Part shown: piece after piece, positions 16,827 through 23,532 of the stretch | Numbering within the stretch: position 1 is the first letter of the stretch | Layout: every line of letters starts with the position of its first letter | Assembly (NCBI GenBank): GCA_001796515.1 | Contig: MGMS01000005.1 | Coordinates: 1 to 61,061, forward strand | DNA from: Chloroflexi bacterium RBG_13_51_36 | Lineage (GTDB): Bacteria > Chloroflexota > Dehalococcoidia > GIF9 > AB-539-J10 | DNA: 61,061 bases | Direction of reading: 5' to 3' | Program-made: the position numbers and the translations under genes | The notes under the pieces: model-generated | What the model was told of the DNA's origin: nothing | Seen by the model: the letters and a program-made list of their open reading frames with translations, nothing else | Database searches by the model: none

Positions 16827-16930
16827 TATAGTCCGGCTGCGCAAAGCGCACCCCGGCGGCAGCCATGGATGGGAAGCGCTGACGGTGGGTGACGGCCTCG
16901 GCCTCAAGTGCCACAGAAGTGCCCGAGAAA
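16813..16930 (+). pseudogene. DUF951-family relic overlapping the old pyrF end
   Basis: In the frame -1 to the pyrF remnant the sequence reads TRLGDIVRLRKAHPGGSHGW and then EALTVGDGLGLKC, the body of a DUF951 protein (family pattern LGDIVRLKKPHPCGSxxWxV...DIGLKC.xC). The usual HPCGS is HPGGS, the second CxxC half is lost by a shift after KC, and there is no proper start codon. The overlap implies that pyrF and this gene once formed an operon. Confidence 0.55.
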
Positions 16931-17015
16931 ACGGCAAGAGAATTCAATTGTCATTCGGCACGTTGCTTTGGCCGGTAGTATTCCCTCCAGGAACGTGGCT
17001 TTCTGCGAACTCATA

Positions 17016-17037
17016 TTGACTCATTATGTTGACTCAT
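17016..17037 (+). repeat. Tandem TTGACTCAT motif
   Basis: TTGACTCAT occurs at 17016-17024 and again at 17029-17037, a 13-base period, about 250 bases before the MarR gene. It could be an operator or a duplicated -35 region, but no properly spaced -10 box follows. Confidence 0.3.
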
Positions 17038-17207
17038 AGTAGTATATTTGTGGGAAGCTGACCAGTAGGGACAGACAGCACCGCTATTTAACACAATGCC
17101 CACTATTGTTGGGCGTCTTACGACGGCCTGTGCGGCAGGGTCGTACAACAGACTTGTGTTGCCTGAATTGAACGATGTGGAAGAAGTTGTTATGGAGATA
17201 TCTTGAT

Positions 17208-17236
17208 TTGCCGCGAATAGTGAAGCTTGCTATAAT
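17208..17236 (+). promoter_or_regulatory. Probable promoter of the marR-family gene
   Basis: TTGCCG at 17208-17213 and TATAAT at 17231-17236 are 17 bases apart, 54 bases before the ATG. MarR repressors commonly bind their own promoter, but no perfect palindrome is seen here. Confidence 0.55.
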
Positions 17237-17289
17237 AACGAATTTCCCAGGCGAGTAAAGAACTAATGAAATAACAGGAGGAGATAAGT

Positions 17290-17880
17290 ATGCCAATAAA
17301 GTTTAAATTCCAAAACATGGATAAGGGTGCATGGGTCCTGCTGCGCCAGGTCTATAACCTGGTTTTGAAGTGTGAGGACCAGGTATTTAGTGAACACAAG
17401 CTCACTACGGAGCAACACACTCTTCTTATGGCTGTGAAGAACATCAGTGGGCCGGTACGAATAACCGACATAGCCCAGTGGTTAGACCGTACGCCAAATA
17501 GCGTCAGTATGCTGGTCGACCGCATGGTCAAAGCTGGTCTGGTCAAAAGAGTAAGAGACAGGAAGGACCGCAGGACCGTGTTTGTGAGTATGACCGCTAA
17601 GGCGGAGAAAGCCTATGCACCGGCAACTGCAGCGGGCTGGGCACTCATCCAGGAAATCCTGTCACCACTATCTAATGAGGACAAGCGTGCCTTGATCAGT
17701 CTGCTCGAGACGCTCAGAGACAAGACATACGATTATCTCGGGTCCGGAGAGGTTACAGAGGAAGTGAGGAGAAATGAGACCCAGGTTGTCCAGCTTACAA
17801 AACGGGCAGCCAAGTCCAAGCAACGGCCCGGTCTTAAAACCAAAGGCCAGGGTGGTAGGAAGAAGCGGGCTGTACGATAA
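17290..17880 (+). CDS. MarR-family transcriptional regulator
   Basis: 196 residues with a strong AGGAGG seven bases before the ATG. The winged helix-turn-helix is visible as RITDIAQWLDRTPNSVSMLV followed by DRMVKAGLVKR and the wing RVRDRKDRRTVFVSMTAKAE, the classic MarR DxRxxR pattern. The protein is about 50 residues longer than usual, ending in a lysine/arginine-rich tail (KSKQRPGLKTKGQGGRKKRA) that may add non-specific DNA contact. There is no adjacent co-directional effector gene, so its regulon is unknown. The ligand is not inferable. Confidence 0.88.
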   Translation: MPIKFKFQNMDKGAWVLLRQVYNLVLKCEDQVFSEHKLTTEQHTLLMAVKNISGPVRITDIAQWLDRTPNSVSMLVDRMVKAGLVKRVRDRKDRRTVFVSMTAKAEKAYAPATAAGWALIQEILSPLSNEDKRALISLLETLRDKTYDYLGSGEVTEEVRRNETQVVQLTKRAAKSKQRPGLKTKGQGGRKKRAVR

Positions 17881-18145
17881 GAGCAACTGGCTTTAGTCAA
17901 TGCCAGGTGGCATAGAGCAGTTGTTACGTCTCCGCTAATCGCACCCGAACGAGACATAGTCCCCGTTTCAACTCACTGGTAAAACAGCTTAGCCAGCGCG
18001 GAACAACGACGACATTTTGATTAGTACGCAAATGCCAGAACTGTTGGGTAACAGCACAGACCAATTTTCCCCAATCACGAGACCATAAGCCCCAATTATG
18101 GTACTCTGTCTCCTTAATGTCTTCAAGTTTTGAAACACTCTTTTC

Positions 18146-18658
18146 ATGAATATGAAAATACTCGTTTTCTTACACGGAACAACTATAATGCACGAGAATG
18201 CCAAAGGGCTTGCTCGAGAAGAGGTAGTCAGGCAAGTCATGGAGGGTGCGCAATCTGTCCATGATTTCGCATCATACGTCCCTGTCGGCAGTGCTGCTAA
18301 GAAATTACGGCAATGGAAGGGACAAGGAGCAAAAATATGTTATTTGAGCTCCCACAAAGATGCTGAAGATGTTGCAGAGGACAAGTTTGTTCTGAAGAAA
18401 TATGCTTTCCCCGATGGTCAAATCTTCTATCGCCGAAATAGAGAGGCATACAAGGATGTTGTTGAAAAAATTCGGCCTCTTCCAGATGTGATTGTTGAAG
18501 ACGATTGTGAATCAATAGGCGGAGAAGCTGAAATGGTCTATCCTAATCTCAAGCCAGAATTGAAAAGCAAAATCAAATCAATTGTTATCAAAGAGTTCGG
18601 CGGCATAGATTATCTTCCTGATAGGATTTCCGAGTTGATGAAGTGGAATTGGAAATAG
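18146..18658 (+). CDS. HAD-like hypothetical protein
   Basis: 170 residues. The order of elements fits a HAD-type Rossmann fold: MKILVFLHGTTIM as strand 1, AKICYLSSHK as motif II (serine after a strand) and PDVIVEDDCESIGG as the acidic motif IV. The first aspartate that HAD phosphatases need is replaced in FLHGTT, so catalysis is doubtful. The family is unnamed as far as can be told by eye. Start is at 18146, with a second ATG two codons on. It stands alone between marR and the protease. Confidence 0.5.
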   Translation: MNMKILVFLHGTTIMHENAKGLAREEVVRQVMEGAQSVHDFASYVPVGSAAKKLRQWKGQGAKICYLSSHKDAEDVAEDKFVLKKYAFPDGQIFYRRNREAYKDVVEKIRPLPDVIVEDDCESIGGEAEMVYPNLKPELKSKIKSIVIKEFGGIDYLPDRISELMKWNWK

Positions 18659-18748
18659 GGCTTGTGCCGAAATTGGTGTTTGGCACCCTCTAATCCTTGT
18701 TGATGGCTGCGACAGTATGTAATACACTGTTCTTCGACTGGCCGAGCA

Positions 18749-19990
18749 ATGATGAATATCTTCTTCTTTGTCATCCTTTTCGCCCTCCTTCTTGAGTATG
18801 CGATAGAAGTGGCCGCCAGCCTGCTTAATCTCAGGTCCCTGAAATCGGAACTACCTCCCGGGCTGGAAGGGGTCTATCAACCGGAGGAATATCGTAAGTC
18901 TCAGGAGTATATTCGCACCAATACCCGTTTTGACTTCATAACCAGCACATTCAGCCTCGCGGTCCTGCTTGCTTTCTGGTTTGCGGGCGGCTTCAATTAT
19001 CTTGACCAGATAGTCAGGCCCTGGGGTTTCACGCCTGTCCTGAGCGGACTGTTTTACATTGGTATTCTGCTGATGGGCTATAGCATTCTCACACTGCCTT
19101 TCAGTATTTACCATACCTTTGTAATTGAGGAGAGATTCGGCTTCAACAGGACTACCCGCCGCACCTTTCTGATGGACAGGATCAAGGGCCTGGGCCTGGC
19201 AGCGCTGATCGGTGCTGCCTTGCTAAGCGGTGTTCTGGCCTTGTTTCAATATGTAGGCTACTACGCCTGGATCTACTGCTGGATTGCCGTCACCGTATTC
19301 TCGCTGATTCTGGAGTATGTGGCTCCAACGTGGATCATGCCGCTGTTCAACAAGTTCACCCCGCTGGAGCCAGGCGAGTTGAAAGAGGCTATTCTCAACT
19401 GCGCCAGCTCGGTTGATTTCCCCGTCAAGAACGTTTTCGTGATAGACGGTTCTAGGCGCTCCAGCAAGTCCAATGCTTTCTTCACCGGATTTGGTCGCAA
19501 CAAAAGAATTGCCCTCTATGACACCCTGATTGAAAAGCATACGGTGCCCGAACTGACAGCCGCGCTGGCGCACGAAATCGGTCATCACAAGAAGAAGCAC
19601 ATACTGCAGGGCACCATAATCAACATTGTCCACTTTGGAGTGCTCTTCTTCATCCTGTCTATCTTCCTAGGCAGCCCCGGGCTCTACGATGCATTCTATA
19701 TGGAGCAACAGTCAGTTTACGCCGGGATTCTGTTTTTCGGCTTGCTGTACACCCCGCTGGAAATGATACTCTCGGTCGCAATGAATGCGCTGTCGAGGAA
19801 GAACGAGTACGAGGCTGACCGCTTCGCAGCACAGACTATTGAGCTTCCGCAGCAATTGACAGAGGCATTGAAAAAACTCTATGCAGGCAATCTCTCGAAC
19901 TTGACGCCTCATCCCTTTTACGTGTTTCTCAACTGTTCCCACCCTCCCCTGCTTCAGCGCATACGTGCTATTCTGCGATATGAAGCGTGA
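18749..19990 (+). CDS. M48 (Ste24-type) membrane metalloprotease
   Basis: Integral-membrane zinc endopeptidase, 413 residues, as usual for Ste24/CAAX prenyl protease 1 homologues. The zinc motif HEIGHH (His275, Glu276, His279) and the third-ligand region NEYEADRFA near 352-360 are intact, as is EERFGFNRTT near 127. Hydrophobic helices lie at 3-25, 63-80, 97-120, 146-170, 174-190 and two after the zinc site. In bacteria such enzymes clear membrane proteins; the substrate here is unknown. Alternative starts MM are adjacent. Confidence 0.93.
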   Translation: MMNIFFFVILFALLLEYAIEVAASLLNLRSLKSELPPGLEGVYQPEEYRKSQEYIRTNTRFDFITSTFSLAVLLAFWFAGGFNYLDQIVRPWGFTPVLSGLFYIGILLMGYSILTLPFSIYHTFVIEERFGFNRTTRRTFLMDRIKGLGLAALIGAALLSGVLALFQYVGYYAWIYCWIAVTVFSLILEYVAPTWIMPLFNKFTPLEPGELKEAILNCASSVDFPVKNVFVIDGSRRSSKSNAFFTGFGRNKRIALYDTLIEKHTVPELTAALAHEIGHHKKKHILQGTIINIVHFGVLFFILSIFLGSPGLYDAFYMEQQSVYAGILFFGLLYTPLEMILSVAMNALSRKNEYEADRFAAQTIELPQQLTEALKKLYAGNLSNLTPHPFYVFLNCSHPPLLQRIRAILRYEA

Positions 19991-20007
19991 CTTTCCCGAC
20001 AGGAAGG

Positions 20008-21231
20008 CTATAGCCGAAATCGGCGGGCCCACAAGTAGTATCCCACCGCAGCAATCAATGCTATCGAGGCGATGGGCGCCCAAACGAGTCTCATATCGGA
20101 GGGGAACGCATCAAGCAGTAGTCCTCCGACCAGCGGACCAGCTGATATACCCAGGGTTTCGCTCAACCCGTAGAACCCCATATATCGTCCCCTCTGGTCC
20201 TGCGGAGCAAGTTCCCCTATCACCGAGAGCGTAACCGGAGAATGTATAATCTCGCCTGTTGTGATTATCGCCATTGCTCCCAGAGCCCATCCGAATTGTG
20301 TTATCCAACCAAAGGATAGATAGCCGAACAGGTAAAACAAACTCCCAAGTATGAGAGCGTGGAATTTCGCCAGCCGCCTGATGACAAGAGTCATCGGGTA
20401 TTGAAAGAAAATCACTATCAAGCCGTTCAAAGTTAGTAATAGACCGTATTGAGAGGTGGAGAAGCCGACCTTATCCACGGCAAAGATAGACAAGGTACTT
20501 GCCATTTGCCCCATAACTATGAACAGCAGGAGACTCACCATGGTGAAGACCAGGAAGGCCCGGTCGCCGGCAGGAGGGAGTATGCTCCGAAAGCCTACCG
20601 TCCTATTCGTCCCGGGTGAAGATTCACGGAGAACGAAAAGGACAATGAGGCAAACGATGCCGGATGTCAAAACCGGGACCCCAAAGAGCCAGCCGTAGGG
20701 CAAAAAAGTGGCCAGATATCCCCCTATGGCTGGGCCGGCAGCCCACCCCATGTTAGCTCCTATGCGCAAGATTCCATATGCTTCTGTCAGCCTCCCTTTC
20801 GAGGTGAAGTCTGCCACCATGGCTGAGATCACAGGGCGTGCTATAGTGAGCCCTGACCGACTGGCGATGTAGACAATCGCAATGGCCCACACCGGTGCCG
20901 AAATCCCAATGAGAATGGCCAGCCCTGCAAACAAGAACATACCTACCGAAGCGGCAACAAGTAGAATCGGCCGCCGGCCAAATCTGTCCGAAAGCGCTCC
21001 TCCCAATGCCTGGCTAACGGCTGAGCAAAGCCCGGCAGCCAGGATGATGACTCCGACCAGGGTCATGGAAAGGCCTCTATCCTGATAGAGATACAAACTC
21101 AGAAACGGCATGCAGATGGAGAAACCGATTACTGTGAAGAACTGCATGATAGCGACAATCCATACCCCTGGTTCAAATCGGTGAAAGACGTTTCGCAGTG
21201 GGCTTGTGGCTTTTCCCAACAATTCTTTCAT
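20008..21231 (-). CDS. Major facilitator superfamily transporter
   Basis: About 407 residues with 12 predicted membrane helices. The cytoplasmic loop after helix 2 reads GGALSDRFGRRPILL, the MFS signature, and the second half repeats it as LAPQDQRGRYMGFYGL, typical of drug/proton antiporters. The frame opens at 21249 (MCFRHAMK); the second ATG at 21231 seems the better start. Convergent with the M48 gene, 18 bases apart. Substrate unknown. Confidence 0.88.
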   Translation of the reverse strand: MKELLGKATSPLRNVFHRFEPGVWIVAIMQFFTVIGFSICMPFLSLYLYQDRGLSMTLVGVIILAAGLCSAVSQALGGALSDRFGRRPILLVAASVGMFLFAGLAILIGISAPVWAIAIVYIASRSGLTIARPVISAMVADFTSKGRLTEAYGILRIGANMGWAAGPAIGGYLATFLPYGWLFGVPVLTSGIVCLIVLFVLRESSPGTNRTVGFRSILPPAGDRAFLVFTMVSLLLFIVMGQMASTLSIFAVDKVGFSTSQYGLLLTLNGLIVIFFQYPMTLVIRRLAKFHALILGSLFYLFGYLSFGWITQFGWALGAMAIITTGEIIHSPVTLSVIGELAPQDQRGRYMGFYGLSETLGISAGPLVGGLLLDAFPSDMRLVWAPIASIALIAAVGYYLWARRFRL

Positions 21232-21290
21232 GGCGTGCCTAAAACACATGATTATAACTCTTTTGGGTCCGCTTGCATTCTAGTGCAACT

Positions 21291-21410
21291 AATAATCCCC
21301 GCGGTAGCTATGAGTGGAAGGTAGAGAGTGTGAGCCTCGATATCGGCCTCAGATGCCTCAAATGCCAGCGAAGAGTTTTATGGCCAGACATGCGTTCGGG
21401 ACAAGGGCGA
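21291..21410 (+). pseudogene. Second DUF951-family relic (C-terminal half)
   Basis: The frame reads RGSYEWKVESVSLDIGLRCL and then KCQRRVLWPD, the C-terminal two thirds of a DUF951 protein including its CxxC, with C-to-R at the usual HPCGS. The N-terminal LGDIVRL segment is absent and no start or ribosome site is present. It is not the missing half of the relic near 16.8 kb, because the two overlap in the GS-x-x-W segment. Confidence 0.55.
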
Positions 21411-21519
21411 AGTAATTTGTCTCCAAAAGTGACTAACTACCCAGCCTCGCGACAATAGAAAAGCCCCGCGATGGTTTGTGTAGTGAACTAACAAAACAAG
21501 TCAATCTGTGGTCTGAGCC

Positions 21520-22028
21520 TCAGACAGACTCTCGAACTCTGCTTCGTCGTCTCAACATGAGCAGGCCGATCCCTCACACAATGCCAGCCAGCAGAACAGT
21601 CCACACGGGATAAGCTGTGCCAACCGGGGGGGGTGACAGGCGGCGTCGCTGCATTCAGTAGTATGGAGACATCGTCGCTGTAATAGTTGTCCACGGCTAG
21701 GTCAAGATAGCCGCCCCGTTGAAACTTCCCACGGCAATAGAGTTGGGCTCGTCTCCCCCGGCATAGGTTAGCGCCGGTACGGTGAATGTGCCGTCGCCAT
21801 TACCCAGCAGTATCGAGACATCCGTGCTGTCAGCATTAGCCACGGCCAGGTCAAGGTTGCCATCCCCGTCAAAATCGCCCACCGCGACGACAGAGCGGGG
21901 CCGGACTCCCGCGGCGTAGTTCACGGCAGGGTTGAAGGGCATAGCCCACACATTCTCACTAGATACGGCAGGAATACTAGGCAGAAGACCAGTGTAACAA
22001 GCATCCTTACCCATTTCTCGTTTTTCAT
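21520..22028 (-). pseudogene. Broken secreted FG-GAP/VCBS-repeat protein
   Basis: A GAGGTGAC ribosome site precedes ATG at 22028 and a signal peptide (MKNEKWVRMLVTLVFCLVFL). A frameshift then leads to NPAVNYAAGVRPRSVVAVGD and FDGDGNLDLAVANADS, a Ca-binding FG-GAP/VCBS blade. A one-base loss near 21705 breaks the next blade (YLDLAVDNYYSDDVSILL). A run of eight G at 21628-21635 and an in-frame TGA interrupt the C-terminal anchor (VWTVLLAGIV, then GIGLLMLRRRSRV). Intact relatives are much longer, surface-attached proteins. This copy is a decayed remnant with one repeat left. Confidence 0.75.
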
Positions 22029-22398
22029 AGCGGTCACCTCATTTGTCTCGTAACAGATTGGTTTTCACAAGAATCTTCACTGACAACGTGTCTCCTCAAC
22101 CTTTCAGTATCAAGCATTTGTGCAGGCTGACCACACGGGTAACACCGAGGGCGATATCCAAGCAACTGAGCGGCATTTCAGACGGCTGTTGCCCGAGTTC
22201 AACAATGCGGACTTTGTTACCCTCACAGGCAGTTACAGGTATAGGTCAAGCGGCAAGAGCGACATTGGTCCCGTGCAAACTACACGCGACCATGGCCTAC
22301 TCCTCAGAATCACATGACCCGGGATAGCAGTTTCGGCTTACCTGCAATGCTGAATAGTCGGACGTAGAATTGAATATTGCCCTGGCTAGGCTATCTTT
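22029..22398. other. Intergenic stretch, no recognisable gene
   Basis: One plus-strand frame (about 22120-22317) reads HTGNTEGDIQATERHFRRLL and then PEFNNADF but has no ribosome site and no family I recognise. It includes one copy of a loosely repeated TGTTGCCCGAGTTCAACAAT string also seen near 26412. Confidence 0.4.
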
Positions 22399-23328
22399 TT
22401 ACCGGCCTATATCTACCTTGAGACCATAAGACTCAACCAGCTTCTTGAATCTCCCCATCTGCTCATCGCTGATCAAGGCAACATCTTGATACGGGTATAC
22501 TCTCCCCTTTGCGGCATATTTCAACTCCCCATACTTATGGTAAGGTAGCAGGGAGATCTTCTCGACTGGCCGATCAAGGGTAAGGACAAATTTGCATAGC
22601 TTCTCCAGGTCCTCCTCAGAGTCGTTGAAACTAGGGATTACCGGGCGTCGAATCCACACCTTGGCCTTGGATTTGGCCAAGATCTTTTGCAGATTATCCA
22701 GTATCCGTTCATTGGATACCCCGGTGGCTTCTTGGTGTTTTTCCGAGTCCATGTGCTTGACATCGTAGAGCACCAGGTCAGTGTAGTTCAGTACCTCATC
22801 CAGTATTTCCCACTCGGCATACCCAGCAGTATCCAGAGCGGTGTGAAACCCTTGCCTCTTAGCTTCCCGGAGTAATCCCAAAGCGAACTGCCACTGCAGC
22901 AACGGTTCACCCCCGGAGAGAGTCATGCCGCCATTAGTGCGCCGATAATAGTTGCAGTCTCTCCCCACCGTGTCTATAACTTCAGCAATAGTCATATGCT
23001 CCCCCGCAGCCTCTATCGCCTTGGAGGGACAAACTTGAGCACACTTCATACAGTAGTTACATCTCTCCCAATCAATGATCCTGGTTTTCTCCACGAAAGT
23101 AATCGCCCGCTCCGGGCATATTTCAGCACACTTGCCAGAGCCGATGCACTTGATGTCCCTGGTGATTATCTCAGGGGATAATCTCATCGACTCTGGATTG
23201 CTACACCACAAGCATCGCAGAGGGCATCCCTTCAAAAATACCGTAGTTCTTATCCCCGGCCCGTCCTGAATGGAAAAGCGCTGGATGTTGAATACAATGC
23301 CCTCGCCTGCAGCGATATCATTCTCCAT
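22399..23328 (-). CDS. Glycyl-radical-enzyme activase (radical SAM)
   Basis: Generates the glycyl radical on the adjacent enzyme using SAM. 309 residues. The radical SAM cluster CPLRCLWC (Cys35, Cys39, Cys42) is followed by a ferredoxin-like insert. One site is complete, CNYCMKCAQVCP (Cys90, 93, 96, 100). The other reads CIGSGKCAEICP (Cys61, Ser64, Cys67, Cys71) with serine where a cysteine is expected, so that cluster may be altered or absent. MTLSGGEPLLQW is the SAM-binding GGE motif. It lies 204 bases downstream of its substrate enzyme on the same strand. Confidence 0.93.
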   Translation of the reverse strand: MENDIAAGEGIVFNIQRFSIQDGPGIRTTVFLKGCPLRCLWCSNPESMRLSPEIITRDIKCIGSGKCAEICPERAITFVEKTRIIDWERCNYCMKCAQVCPSKAIEAAGEHMTIAEVIDTVGRDCNYYRRTNGGMTLSGGEPLLQWQFALGLLREAKRQGFHTALDTAGYAEWEILDEVLNYTDLVLYDVKHMDSEKHQEATGVSNERILDNLQKILAKSKAKVWIRRPVIPSFNDSEEDLEKLCKFVLTLDRPVEKISLLPYHKYGELKYAAKGRVYPYQDVALISDEQMGRFKKLVESYGLKVDIGR

Positions 23329-23532
23329 GAGTTTGCCCCTTCACCGGGTCTCAGGACTTATAGTTGTGGAGCTTTCTGAACCGCTTCACGCTACAACCAG
23401 AATATAAGAACCCGTTACATAAGAAATTTCTTGAAGCTGGTTGCCGTACTGTTTCAAGTTCGGCCGGGTGGTTTGCCCCAAAGCCCCATAGGACATAATT
23501 TGCCCGCAGGCTCCATGATAGCAAATAGTGCA

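Noticed and set aside
16753-17019. Intact 88-residue gene
   Set aside because: Only the middle matches DUF951; its start lies in the pyrF remnant and its end is frame-shifted, so it is called a relic.
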